From NCBI GenBank assembly GCA_944323655.1, contig CALUTL010000005.1:1-64000 (forward strand): a DNA stretch of 64,000 nt. The letters are read 5' to 3'. How positions within the stretch are numbered: position 1 is the stretch's first letter; each line of letters starts with the position of its first letter. The notes below the pieces were generated by a model that saw only the letters and a list, made by a program, of their open reading frames with translations, was not told the origin of the DNA and did no database searches. Source of the stretch: Candidatus Gastranaerophilales bacterium (GTDB lineage: Bacteria; Cyanobacteriota; Vampirovibrionia; Gastranaerophilales; Gastranaerophilaceae). Shown here piece by piece: positions 44,766-53,304 of this stretch. A program made the position numbers and the translations under genes.

Positions 44766-45812
44766 TTACACATCCGCACTAAGGTATTGTTTTTCATAAT
44801 GAAGCCTGTTGCTGAAGCGATTAAGCCTTCCCATAACATCCTTAAACATAGGAATAGGCAGACTTTGTTTTCCGTCAGAAAGAGCATTTTCAGGATCATG
44901 GTGAACCTCAATCATAACACCGTCAGCACCGACAACAAGTCCCGCTTTAGCAAGCGGTTCAATAAGGTATCTTTGCCCTGTTCCATGGCTCGGATCAATG
45001 ATTACCGGAAGATGCGAATACTTCTTAATCACCGGAATTGAAGCTATATCCATAACATTTCTTGTAAAAGCACTGTCAAAACTTCTTATACCTCTTTCAC
45101 AAAGAATAACGTTTTTATTGCCATGATACAAAATATGCTCAGCTGCAAGTAAAAATTCTCTAATTGTACTTGCAAGTCCTCTTTTTAAGATTACAGGCTT
45201 ATTACAACGCCCGACCGCATGAAGCAATTTAAAATTCTGAACATTTCTTGCGCCGATTTGCAAAACATCAACATAATCACACATCATATCAAGGTCAGAC
45301 GCATCCATAACTTCTGAAACAGTTAAAAGTCCGGTTTCTTCGCTTGCTTTTTTCAGATATCGAAGCGCCTTTTCTCCGAATCCTTGAAAATCATAAGGAG
45401 AAGTTCTCGGCTTGAAAGCACCGCCTCTAAGAAACTGACATCCGGCTTCTTTTGCGGCAACAGCAACTTTCAACAGACCTTCATAATCTTCTTCAACCGA
45501 GCAAGGCCCCGCCATTACAACGGGCTTGTTGTTCCCGCCGATTTTAACCCCATTCGAAAATGAAATAACTGTATCTTCCTCCTGCCCGTCACGAGAAGCT
45601 AACCGATAAGGCTCTCTTATTACTTTAATCTCTTTTACACCTTCTAATGCGGCAATTCTACCGGGTGACACCGTATTTTTATCACCTATGGCATCAATTA
45701 CTGTATGAATTTCACCTTCGGTGCATCTGACTTTAAAACCGTTATCAGTTAACAAATCCAATACTTTTTGGATGTTTACTTTTGTAGCATTACGCTCCAT
45801 TATAATAATCAT
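44766..45812 (-). CDS. aroF: 3-deoxy-7-phosphoheptulonate (DAHP) synthase, type I-beta
   Basis: A 348-residue enzyme joining phosphoenolpyruvate and erythrose-4-phosphate, the first step of the shikimate pathway. An N-terminal ferredoxin-like regulatory domain (about 5-70, as in the Thermotoga enzyme, where it mediates Tyr/Phe feedback) precedes the barrel: VVMAGPCSVE, FLRGGAFKPRTSPYDFQG, VDVLQIGARNVQNF, PVILKRG, VILCERG, PVIIDPSHGTGQ and GADGVMIEVHHDPENALSDGKQSL. Metal ligands (Cys, His, Glu, Asp) are in these motifs. GAGAGGA lies before the ATG. It may be the last gene of a unit with the two upstream TPR-type genes (65-bp gap). Confidence 0.95.
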   Translation of the reverse strand: MIIIMERNATKVNIQKVLDLLTDNGFKVRCTEGEIHTVIDAIGDKNTVSPGRIAALEGVKEIKVIREPYRLASRDGQEEDTVISFSNGVKIGGNNKPVVMAGPCSVEEDYEGLLKVAVAAKEAGCQFLRGGAFKPRTSPYDFQGFGEKALRYLKKASEETGLLTVSEVMDASDLDMMCDYVDVLQIGARNVQNFKLLHAVGRCNKPVILKRGLASTIREFLLAAEHILYHGNKNVILCERGIRSFDSAFTRNVMDIASIPVIKKYSHLPVIIDPSHGTGQRYLIEPLAKAGLVVGADGVMIEVHHDPENALSDGKQSLPIPMFKDVMGRLNRFSNRLHYEKQYLSADV

Positions 45813-45877
45813 AGACTTAATTCCTCTCCTGGGGTTATTAAAAAACTTGCGATGTCAGCGTATCACAAACTTATTTT

Positions 45878-46492
45878 TCAATCAATTTCTAAACCGCTTT
45901 TCGTTAATTTTCTTTTCAAATTGATTGCCGGAAAATACTCAGGAAGAATATTTAAACAAGCATTTACAGCCTTTAAAGCAGTATCGTCACGACCTTCTAA
46001 AATCGCAAACTCTGCAAGAAGAATGTGAAGCTCGGGATCCTGATAAAAATAATTTTTAGCTCTTTGAAGAAAAAATTTTGCATAAGAATACACACCGTTT
46101 TTCAAAAATACACGCCCGATATACTTATAAACTTCAGGGTTAACCGAAAAAAACGAATCGGCATAACTTAAAACTTCATCAACATATTCACCTTTTTGGT
46201 AATTAATCAGCAAGTTTAAGTCAATTTCAAGGAAATTTCTCAATTCAAAATACGTCGGATATTGAACAGGTTTGTTTAGAAGAATTTCCGCAAGCTTATA
46301 CCCCCATTTTGAGCGAGAACTAAAATCTGAAGTTTGCTTAAAAAATTTTTCAGCATCTGCAAGCTTAGAAGTAAAAATTTTACAATACGCAAGCTCCAAG
46401 AAACAATTATTTTTTTCAAAAAAACTTTGACATTCCTCATCAAGAGAGAATGTCAAAAGTTTATTTTTAGCTTCTTCGTAAGTATTAATCAT
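45878..46492 (-). CDS. TPR-like helical protein, unknown role
   Basis: A 204-residue soluble protein rich in paired helices with aromatic positions typical of tetratricopeptide repeats (VYKYIGRVFLKNGVYSYAKFFLQRAKNYF style, then ELHILLAEFAILEGRDDTALKAVNACL). It has no signal peptide. The start follows the previous gene's stop by two bases, without a strong Shine-Dalgarno, suggesting translational coupling. I cannot name a function. Confidence 0.72.
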   Translation of the reverse strand: MINTYEEAKNKLLTFSLDEECQSFFEKNNCFLELAYCKIFTSKLADAEKFFKQTSDFSSRSKWGYKLAEILLNKPVQYPTYFELRNFLEIDLNLLINYQKGEYVDEVLSYADSFFSVNPEVYKYIGRVFLKNGVYSYAKFFLQRAKNYFYQDPELHILLAEFAILEGRDDTALKAVNACLNILPEYFPAINLKRKLTKSGLEID

Positions 46493-46494
46493 AA

Positions 46495-47487
46495 CTATCT
46501 GTCATTATCAGACGCATTAAAATCAAAATTATTCAGCATAGAACTCATCATCATAGCCTGAATAACTTGCGGATCAACATTTTGCGCCCCTTCTTTTGTG
46601 CCAGCCTGCATCATATAAGGAAGCATTTGAGCCATAGGGTCATTATTATTATTTTGAGAATTACCCATCATCATGCTCATTTGTGCCATTTGCGGATTTT
46701 GATACATAGCGGGATTAGCCGCAGAGGGTTGAATGGAAACCGTCATGCCTGCTCTTTTAAGAGTATTCAAAGCATCAACAATTTCATCATTTGAAACTTC
46801 GCCGTCAGCAAGCGCAATCAAGTTATCCGTAATATTAAAACTTGAATTTTCATCATCAAATTCTTTAATATCCTGAATATCATCATTATTAAGTTCAGGT
46901 TTTCTGTTGATATTTTTCTGAATAGTTTGAAGATCTTTCAACTTCATTTGTTCCTTCAACTCAGGAGAAAATCCATCTCCATAAGGAGCATTAATAAATT
47001 CATCAAGAGGATCCGGTTCTTCCCCAGCCATCAAATCAGCATCAACGCATAAGGGGCCGCCGATAACACAATCTCTGCCTTTTGCAGCATAAGTAGTCAT
47101 AGCCTCATTTGGGTTAATTGAAATAACCCTTTCATAAGCAGCGACTGCGCCGCTAGAATCTCCAAGATTAGCTAAAGCCATTGCAAGATAATAATAAGCT
47201 TTGGCATTATCGGGATTTTTCTCTACAAAAGACAAAAGCTCCTGAGCGGCACCCGTATAATTATCCTGCTTATAACTTGAAACAGCATGTTCTAAATTCG
47301 GATTCGGATAGAGTTTCGGGTTGTATTCAAAAACAGAAACCGATATAGGCGCTTCGACAGGATCAGACGAAGGAATCGTCGAACGATTTATGACAGTATA
47401 GGGTTTGCTATTATCTGCTGCCCAACAAGCTCCTGCTGCTCCTAATAGAATAACTGTTGAAATAAGTAAAGCGAAATTTTTATTCAT
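46495..47487 (-). CDS. exported TPR protein with Met/Asn/Gln-rich tail
   Basis: A 330-residue protein. A signal peptide (NFALLISTVILLGAAGACWA) is followed by TPR units (NLEHAVSSYKQDNYTGAAQEL; AKAYYYLAMALANLGDSSGAVAAYERVISINP) at about 75-145, an acidic middle region and a low-complexity C-terminus of Met, Asn, Gln and Pro (about 250-325). AAAGGA is better spaced for the ATG at 47487 than for the one at 47496. The UTR contains a small hairpin (AACTGAA/TTCAGTT, 47535-47556). Its role may be periplasmic assembly; unproven. Confidence 0.78.
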   Translation of the reverse strand: MNKNFALLISTVILLGAAGACWAADNSKPYTVINRSTIPSSDPVEAPISVSVFEYNPKLYPNPNLEHAVSSYKQDNYTGAAQELLSFVEKNPDNAKAYYYLAMALANLGDSSGAVAAYERVISINPNEAMTTYAAKGRDCVIGGPLCVDADLMAGEEPDPLDEFINAPYGDGFSPELKEQMKLKDLQTIQKNINRKPELNNDDIQDIKEFDDENSSFNITDNLIALADGEVSNDEIVDALNTLKRAGMTVSIQPSAANPAMYQNPQMAQMSMMMGNSQNNNNDPMAQMLPYMMQAGTKEGAQNVDPQVIQAMMMSSMLNNFDFNASDNDR

Positions 47488-47609
47488 CTTAATCATCCTT
47501 TTATTTTGAACTTAATGATTTTTTTATTAATATCAACTGAAGAGTAAAATTCAGTTTATTTTATTATATATCTTTTTGGCAAAATATACACTAATATAAA
47601 TATATGAAA

Positions 47610-48191
47610 TTACTCATTCGTTTTTTTAAACATGTGTCTTTTTTTGTACAGAACAATAAAAAAGAGGACTATAAGAACTGTAACTGCCAATATAACCCAT
47701 TCAATATAATGTTTAATTGCTTCACCGAAGAGCATAAGTACAATACTTACGAGATAAAATCTTAAGCCTCTTCCAAAAAAACTTGCAACCATGAATTTCC
47801 AAAAATTCATATTCAAAATTCCGCTTGTAATAGTAAAGATTTTATACGGTACAGGCGTAAAAGCGGAGAAAAACACAGCCCAAGAGCCGTATTCACCATA
47901 CATTTTTTCAACACGTTCAAACTGTTCGTGCTTATTTCTGAAAATAAAATTAAAAACCGGACGCCCGCCGACATACCCGATAAAATACCCGAAAGCCCCT
48001 CCAAAGGCTGATGCAATAGTGCAAATAGTAGCATAATAAAGTGCTTTATCGGGTTTAGCAAGATCCAAAGAAATCAACAATATATCAGGAGGCGGAACAA
48101 GAAAAAAACTTTCAATAAAAGAATTAAGAGCAAGCCCCTGTACTCCCCAGCTTTGAAATAAATCGTTTATTCTAATAAAAATATCATGCAT
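47610..48191 (-). CDS. DedA/YqaA-like (SNARE-associated, VTT domain) membrane protein
   Basis: A 193-residue inner-membrane protein with about four to five helices. Its VTT-domain features are SFFLVPPPDILLISLDLAKP, GGAFGYFIGYVGGRPV, SWAVFFSAFTPVPYKIFTITSGILNMNFWKF and FFGRGLRFYLVS. The small-protein layout is nearer YqaA than DedA itself. Relatives in this superfamily act in lipid scrambling (undecaprenyl-phosphate or phospholipid flipping). GGAG seven bases upstream selects the ATG at 48191 over a TTG at 48209. It is downstream of trpS on the same strand (25-bp gap). Confidence 0.85.
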   Translation of the reverse strand: MHDIFIRINDLFQSWGVQGLALNSFIESFFLVPPPDILLISLDLAKPDKALYYATICTIASAFGGAFGYFIGYVGGRPVFNFIFRNKHEQFERVEKMYGEYGSWAVFFSAFTPVPYKIFTITSGILNMNFWKFMVASFFGRGLRFYLVSIVLMLFGEAIKHYIEWVILAVTVLIVLFFIVLYKKRHMFKKTNE

Positions 48192-48216
48192 AAGCTCACT
48201 CCGTAACAATTAAATC

Positions 48217-49218
48217 TTAATACATTCTGACAAGTTTTCTGACTTCCTTCAAGACTTTTTGAGCCTCAACACGGGCTTTTTCAGAACCCTTTCTTATAAT
48301 TTCATGAACAACTTCAGGGTGCTGCTCATAGTAAGCTCTTTTTTCACGAATCGGCGCCATTTTAGCATTAATAACTTCAGCAAGCTGTCTTTTACAATCA
48401 GCGCATCCTCTCAAACCTTTTTCGCACTCGCATCTGACTTTTTGAACCTGCTCATCCGAACCGAATACCTGCCAATATTTAAATGCGACTTCACACTCAT
48501 CAGGATGTCCGGGATCATCTTTTCTCATTCTGCTTCTGTCAGTGATAGCCGTCATAATTTTCTTGGCTGTGACTTCTGCCGTATCAGAAATTTTAATATC
48601 ATTTTGGAAAGACTTGCCCATTTTGTTTCCGTCAAGCCCGCAAATCAATGAACAGTTATTCAGCAAAGGCTCCGGCTCATTGAAAAAGTCACATTTATAA
48701 ATATTATTAAATCTTCTTGCGATATCACGGGTAATTTCAATATGCGCAACCTGATCAATTCCGACAGGAATATAAGAAGAATTAAACATCATAATATCCG
48801 CACTCATCAAAACAGGATACCCCAACAACCCGTAACTAACCTGAGAATTAGCCCCTTCTTTAGTACGTAGGATTTTTGCCATATCCTTAAGACAAGGATC
48901 CCTCTCAACCCAATTTTGCGGAGTAACCATACTCAAATAAACATTAAGCTCAGCAATTTCAGGAATCAACGACTGAACATAAATCGTAGAAACTTCAGGA
49001 TCAATTCCGCAGCTTAACCAATCCGCAACGACATCAAAAACGTCGTTTTTAAGATTTTCCGTTTTATCGTATTTTGTAGTAAGAGCGTGCCAATCAGCAA
49101 CAAAGAAAAAGCTTTCATATTTTTTCTGGAGTTCAACCCAATTTTGAATAACCCCGAGATAATGTCCCAAATGAAGTTTTCCTGTCGGCCTCATGCCTGA
49201 TACAATTCGTTTATTCAT
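48217..49218 (-). CDS. trpS: tryptophanyl-tRNA synthetase
   Basis: A 333-residue class I synthetase that charges tRNA-Trp. HLGH in GKLHLGHYLG is the HIGH signature and KMGKS in GNKMGKSFQND is the KMSKS loop. YPVLMSADIMMF and VGIDQVAHIEITRDIARRFN complete the substrate-binding core. The C-terminal part has extra cysteines (RCECEKGLRGCADCKRQLAE), a probable metal-binding insertion seen in some TrpRS. AAAGGA precedes the ATG, and a promoter lies at 49245-49273. No T-box or other leader regulation is visible. Confidence 0.97.
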   Translation of the reverse strand: MNKRIVSGMRPTGKLHLGHYLGVIQNWVELQKKYESFFFVADWHALTTKYDKTENLKNDVFDVVADWLSCGIDPEVSTIYVQSLIPEIAELNVYLSMVTPQNWVERDPCLKDMAKILRTKEGANSQVSYGLLGYPVLMSADIMMFNSSYIPVGIDQVAHIEITRDIARRFNNIYKCDFFNEPEPLLNNCSLICGLDGNKMGKSFQNDIKISDTAEVTAKKIMTAITDRSRMRKDDPGHPDECEVAFKYWQVFGSDEQVQKVRCECEKGLRGCADCKRQLAEVINAKMAPIREKRAYYEQHPEVVHEIIRKGSEKARVEAQKVLKEVRKLVRMY

Positions 49219-49244
49219 GTTTACACGTCCTTTCTACAAATTTC

Positions 49245-49273
49245 ATTATATCAAAAAACAATCAAATGTGAAA
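49245..49273 (-). promoter_or_regulatory. trpS promoter
   Basis: On the reverse strand, a perfect TATAAT (49245-49250) with TTTCAC (49268-49273) 17 bases upstream as a weak -35. The leader is only about 25 bases. Confidence 0.45.
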
Positions 49274-49330
49274 ATCAAAACATTTATCTGTTATCCATCC
49301 CCGAAAACTTGCTTTTCAGGTAAAAAATGT

Positions 49331-49336
49331 TATAAT
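49331..49336 (+). promoter_or_regulatory. -10 box seven bases from a start codon (leaderless candidate)
   Basis: TATAAT followed by only seven bases and then the ATG at 49344; a weak TTGCTT lies 16 bases upstream. No Shine-Dalgarno is present, so transcription would start at or next to the initiation codon. Confidence 0.5.
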
Positions 49337-49343
49337 AGAACTT

Positions 49344-49940
49344 ATGAAAAGAGCTTTATTGAGTATGTTAATATTAGGCAGTTTATGCGGGATACAAGCT
49401 TATTGCGCCGCTCCGCTTGAGAACATACAGCTTGATTTGAGAGAGCAGGATCCGGTAGTTTTGAATGCAGGAACTTTTATTCCGGTAATCAGTGCGCAGG
49501 AAATTTCAACACAATATAATTCAGAAGGCTATAAGGTAAAATTTATTGCGACAACTGATTTATTTATGTATGACACCAAAATAGTTCCCGAGAACACGCT
49601 TTTTGATGGTTACATAGAGAAAATGAACGAACCCGTAATCGGCACAAATGCTTCAATGATTATCCGAATAGCTAAAATGATATTACCCGACGGATATGAA
49701 CTTCCGATGAAGGGATATATTTACACTTCCAATAACAATCTTATAGGCGGAGGGGTTTCGGAACCGGAGAACTGGATTAGAATGCCTCATTATCAGCAAA
49801 GACTAAAAGGTACGGCAACCCTTCAAATCAAACCCGGAGAAAGAAGGAAAATGGGCGAACATACAACGCTTCCCTCAGGTCTTGATTTGCTTATAATCCT
49901 TACCGAACCGCTTGAAATCACACACGTTTTAACAAATTGA
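49344..49940 (+). CDS. exported beta-domain protein A (distant TrbI/VirB10-like pattern)
   Basis: A 198-residue secreted protein with a signal peptide (MKRALLSMLILGSLCGIQAYCA). The mature part is beta-rich: a 'NAGTFIPVISAQEIS' start, an 'IVPENTLFDGYIEKM' turn, the 'ILPDGYELPMKGYIYT' segment and 'LPSGLDLLIILTEPLEI' at the end. The same order of elements occurs in the next gene, and it resembles the C-terminal barrel of VirB10/TrbI proteins (PxGxxIxxxL ... LIPxGSxxxGxxxxx ... PDGxxxxL), but there is no other secretion-system gene. The function is unknown. The start is probably leaderless. It lies upstream of a TonB system. Confidence 0.68.
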   Translation: MKRALLSMLILGSLCGIQAYCAAPLENIQLDLREQDPVVLNAGTFIPVISAQEISTQYNSEGYKVKFIATTDLFMYDTKIVPENTLFDGYIEKMNEPVIGTNASMIIRIAKMILPDGYELPMKGYIYTSNNNLIGGGVSEPENWIRMPHYQQRLKGTATLQIKPGERRKMGEHTTLPSGLDLLIILTEPLEITHVLTN

Positions 49941-49965
49941 CAAGAAAATTAAATTAAAATAAAAT
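49937..49965 (+). promoter_or_regulatory. promoter of exported beta-domain protein B
   Basis: TTGACA (49937-49942) overlaps the previous gene's TGA stop. A 17-base spacer then leads to TAAAAT (49960-49965), with a leader of about 50 bases and GGAAGGG before the ATG at 50024. Confidence 0.65.
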
Positions 49966-50023
49966 ATTATAAAATTGTAATTATAAAAAGTTTAATCAGA
50001 CATTTAGAAGGGAAGGGATAAAA

Positions 50024-50812
50024 ATGAAAGCAAAAATAAGTTTACTATTGGCAGCGGTCTTATTTGGAGCGAATGTAACCATAGCTGCAAGCAATTTTAC
50101 TTATACTGAACAAACTCCTGCATACCAGCAGCAATACAATCCGGCACCTCAATTCGGCTCGCAAACAAACAACTTTCAAAGACAAAATTATAATAACAAT
50201 CAAATAAATACAAACACTACCCTAAAAGGTCATATCGTAACGGTTCCGGCAGGTCAAAACATTCCTGTAATTACAACAATGGCACTAAGTTCGGAAAATC
50301 TTGCTTTAGGGCAAAACGTAACTGTCGCATTGAACTCCGATTTTTATTATAACGGAAGCCTGATAGCACCTGCGGGAAGCTCTATTACCGGTCAAGTTTT
50401 AGAAGTTTCAAAAGCCAAAAGAGGCAGTATGAACGGTAAGCTTATGGTAAGATTTACCCAAATTACGACTCCATACGGAACTCAAATTCCGATTTCAGCT
50501 GTAATAAAGACAGATGACGGAACAGGAGTTTTAGTCGGCGGCACAAAACTTGATGTTGCAAAGGATTACGGCAAAGATCTTGCGATAGGTTCAGCAGCCG
50601 GTGCAACGGCAGGGCTTGTTATGAGTGCTATATCAGGAGGAAGTGTCGGTAAAGGAACAGCACTTGGAACAGCAGTAGGCGCAGGCGGCGGGCTTGTTAA
50701 ATCAATTTGGGACAAAGGAGACAACGTAGAAATCCCTGCCAATGCCGGAATTTCGCTGACACTTACCCAGGCTATTACGGTAAATCCCGCAATATATAAT
50801 ACTAATTATTAG
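50024..50812 (+). CDS. exported beta-domain protein B with glycine-rich segment
   Basis: A 262-residue secreted protein. A signal peptide (LLLAAVLFGANVTIAA) is followed by a Gln/Asn/Tyr-rich stretch (about 25-65), then a beta domain with the same element order as the preceding gene: VPAGQNIPVITTMALSS, GSLIAPAGSSITGQVLEV, TTPYGTQIPISAVIKT and IPANAGISLTLTQAITV. A Gly-Ala-rich hydrophobic stretch (about 185-225, AIGSAAGATAGLVMSAISGG) resembles a glycine zipper inserted in the domain. I know no function; an outer-membrane or periplasmic structural role is an inference from context next to TonB-ExbBD. Confidence 0.7.
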   Translation: MKAKISLLLAAVLFGANVTIAASNFTYTEQTPAYQQQYNPAPQFGSQTNNFQRQNYNNNQINTNTTLKGHIVTVPAGQNIPVITTMALSSENLALGQNVTVALNSDFYYNGSLIAPAGSSITGQVLEVSKAKRGSMNGKLMVRFTQITTPYGTQIPISAVIKTDDGTGVLVGGTKLDVAKDYGKDLAIGSAAGATAGLVMSAISGGSVGKGTALGTAVGAGGGLVKSIWDKGDNVEIPANAGISLTLTQAITVNPAIYNTNY

Positions 50813-50903
50813 AAAATCGGGTAATAATTTTACTGTTGAATTATAATAGAATTACACAGACAGAGAAATAAATAACACTTAAACGAAAGGTTTAATCAGG
50901 GAT

Positions 50904-52139
50904 ATGTCAATCATAGGAAAATATACCGTTGATAGAGATGAGGAGAATCAGGAGAATATCGGCTTTACACTTCCTACAACGGCAAAAAAGAGTAAAGAGG
51001 ATAATCTGAAGAGGGATATTGTTATTTCAACAATCCTTCACCCCACAGTAGTCGGGTTAATTTACCTTATTTCATTCATTCTTTTATTACTCGGGATAAA
51101 ATTAAGTATTTTTGACAGACCGAAACCCAAAATGAAGGATATAGAATTTGTACTTGTAGAGAAGGAGGGGACTCCGATAAACAAGAACACGCCATATCGT
51201 TCAGACATAAATTCACGAGCAGGCGGGCATCACGATCCGACAAAACCTGTCTCAGTACCATCACCGGCACCGGCAGCTTCACCGAAACCATCACCGGCAC
51301 CACAACCGCCTGCAAAAGTGCAGCAGCCAGCGCCACAAAAAACGCAAACACAACCCAAACCCCAACCGCAACCTGTTAAGAAACCGACTATAACAGAACA
51401 AATTCAACAGGCAGTTCAGCCAAAACCTGAACAACCAAAGGTAAATCAGCAGCCTCCTGCACCAACAAAGGCACCGGAAGTTGCAAAACCGGCACCTCCA
51501 ACTGCTAAACCATCAATAAAACCGCCTTTAACACCAAAACCTGTTGCAAAACCAAGCAGTGCATTCCAAGTTCCGGTACCGTCAGGCGGAACAAAAACAG
51601 GTACTTACGCAACAGGCCCGATAAGCGGTTCGGGAACTTCAAATAAAGGCGGCGGTTCAGGCGGCCCTGTAAGCGGCAGCGGAAGCGGAAGTTACACCCC
51701 AGCACCCTCTTTAGCGCCAACAGGCGGCGGTAGTTCTTCGGGACAAAAGCTTGCCAGAGGCGGCGGCGGCGGAACAGGCGGTGTAGGTAATCCCGGCCCC
51801 GGAAATCCTAACGGCGCTCCGGGAATTGATACAATAAGAGAACCCGACTTCGGCCCTTATATGAGAGAACTCCAGAGAAGAATTAAAATGAACTGGGATC
51901 CCCCAAAAGGTAACGAAAGTAAAAGAGTTGTATTATTGTTTAAAATTGCAAAAGATGGAAGACTTCTTTCTTGCAGCGTATACAAATCTTCAGGACTAAA
52001 AAGCGCTGACGATGCGGCTTTAAACGCAGTAAAACTCACAGCACCGTTTAAACCGCTTCCGGCAGAATACAAAGGCGCAAGCATTGATATTCAATTCACG
52101 TTTGACTACAACGTATTTGGCGCCGCAGGGTACCAATAA
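50904..52139 (+). CDS. TonB/TolA-type energy transducer
   Basis: A 411-residue periplasm-spanning protein. A ~40-residue cytoplasmic start leads to a transmembrane helix (TVVGLIYLISFILLLLGIKL), a Pro/Lys/Gln-rich rod (about 105-220), a Gly/Ser-rich linker (about 225-305) and a TonB/TolA C-terminal domain (YMRELQRRIKMNWDPP, VVLLFKIAKDGRLLSCSVYKSSGLKSADDAALNAVK, IDIQFTFDYN). YMxxLQxxIKxxWxPP is a common opening of TonB_C in non-proteobacterial and TolA-like proteins. It is driven by the ExbB/ExbD genes that follow. TATAAT at 50842-50847 probably belongs to its promoter. Confidence 0.9.
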   Translation: MSIIGKYTVDRDEENQENIGFTLPTTAKKSKEDNLKRDIVISTILHPTVVGLIYLISFILLLLGIKLSIFDRPKPKMKDIEFVLVEKEGTPINKNTPYRSDINSRAGGHHDPTKPVSVPSPAPAASPKPSPAPQPPAKVQQPAPQKTQTQPKPQPQPVKKPTITEQIQQAVQPKPEQPKVNQQPPAPTKAPEVAKPAPPTAKPSIKPPLTPKPVAKPSSAFQVPVPSGGTKTGTYATGPISGSGTSNKGGGSGGPVSGSGSGSYTPAPSLAPTGGGSSSGQKLARGGGGGTGGVGNPGPGNPNGAPGIDTIREPDFGPYMRELQRRIKMNWDPPKGNESKRVVLLFKIAKDGRLLSCSVYKSSGLKSADDAALNAVKLTAPFKPLPAEYKGASIDIQFTFDYNVFGAAGYQ

Positions 52140-52188
52140 AAAACAATAAAGATTAGAAGGAAAAACATAAAAGGAGAGGATAACAAAA

Positions 52189-52833
52189 ATGGAATTACTA
52201 TTACACTCAATTCAACTTGACTGGCCGGTGCTTTTACCGATATTGGTTTGTTCAATACTGGTTGTAGCGGTTGTATTCAACAGATTTCAGTTTTACAAAG
52301 AAAACAAAAGAGATGTTGTTTTATTCATCCCAAAACTTCAAAGAGAACTTGCGAAAAACAATCTTCAAGGCGCTCAAAGCATCGCTGAAAATTGCGGCGG
52401 CGTAATCGGAGAAGTTACAGAAGAAGCAGTCAGAATTTTTTCTGAACAAAAGAACGGTTTTTCAAGATCATTTGATATTGCAGCGGCGCTTGCAACAAGA
52501 AAACTTGAAAGCCACCTTACCATTCTGGGTACAATCGGAGGTGTTGCACCGTTTTTAGGGTTGTTCGGAACTGTCGTCAGAATTCTTTATACATTCCAGG
52601 ATCTTGCAACTCAAGGTAATCAATCAGCAGCAGTTGCAATGGGTATAGGATCAGCCCTGATTGCTACGGCCTTCGGTCTTGGAGTTGCTATTGTTGCAGT
52701 TGTTTTCTACAACTCGTTCCAATCAATAGTTAAACGCTATGAAGACGATTTTCAGCTTATTAAGTTGTTATTCTTAAGCTTTGTAGATTCAGAAGAAGAA
52801 TCTAACAAAACAACATCAAATGTTTCATTGTAA
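52189..52833 (+). CDS. exbB: ExbB/TolQ-family proton channel subunit
   Basis: A 214-residue inner-membrane motor protein with three helices: LLPILVCSILVVAVVFNRF, then the ESHLTILGTIGGVAPFLGLFGTVVRIL segment, then SALIATAFGLGVAIVAVVFYN. The TM2/TM3 sequences GTIGxxAPxLGLxGTV and G-x-x-x-AL-x-ATAxGL are the family signature. It forms a pentamer around ExbD and uses the proton gradient to energise TonB. AGGAGAGG precedes the ATG, 49 bases after the TonB gene. Confidence 0.94.
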   Translation: MELLLHSIQLDWPVLLPILVCSILVVAVVFNRFQFYKENKRDVVLFIPKLQRELAKNNLQGAQSIAENCGGVIGEVTEEAVRIFSEQKNGFSRSFDIAAALATRKLESHLTILGTIGGVAPFLGLFGTVVRILYTFQDLATQGNQSAAVAMGIGSALIATAFGLGVAIVAVVFYNSFQSIVKRYEDDFQLIKLLFLSFVDSEEESNKTTSNVSL

Positions 52834-52850
52834 ACAAAAGGAAAGTTCAA

Positions 52851-53303
52851 ATGGCATTCAGTTCAAACAAAAAAGAAAAACTTTTTACGGAAATCAACAT
52901 AACACCTTTAACGGACATTTTTCTTGTACTGTTAATCATAATGATGGTTGTAGCACCGACATTTCAGTCAATGGACAATGCGATAACAGTACCTGAGATT
53001 AACAGCGGGGTTGCGATTGAGCAGAAAAATGCAACTATCGCCATCACAAGAGACGGTCAAATGTTCTTAAACGGAACTCCGATAACAGAAGAACAATTAA
53101 CCGATGAGCTTGTGGCTTTAAAAGAATCCATAGAGAAGCCCGAAGTTGTAGTGAAGGCCGATGAGAAAGTAAAAAGTGCCGAGATTATGAAAGTTATGAA
53201 TGCTGCACAAGACGCAGAATACAAAAAACTTATCGTAGCCGGCGAACCTTTGAGTAAGAAAGAACAAAAAGAGCTGAAAGAAGAAAATAAACAAGGAGTC
53301 TAA
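52851..53303 (+). CDS. exbD: ExbD-family protein 1
   Basis: A 150-residue inner-membrane protein with the ExbD signature INITPLTDIFLVLLIIMMV, whose Asp is the proton-carrying residue, then a periplasmic domain with TVPEI...ITRDGQMFLNGTPI...VVKADEKVKSAEIMKVMNAAQDA. The C-terminal Lys/Glu tail (LSKKEQKELKEENKQGV) is longer than usual. It is followed after one base by a second ExbD. Confidence 0.94.
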   Translation: MAFSSNKKEKLFTEINITPLTDIFLVLLIIMMVVAPTFQSMDNAITVPEINSGVAIEQKNATIAITRDGQMFLNGTPITEEQLTDELVALKESIEKPEVVVKADEKVKSAEIMKVMNAAQDAEYKKLIVAGEPLSKKEQKELKEENKQGV

Positions 53304-53304
53304 A

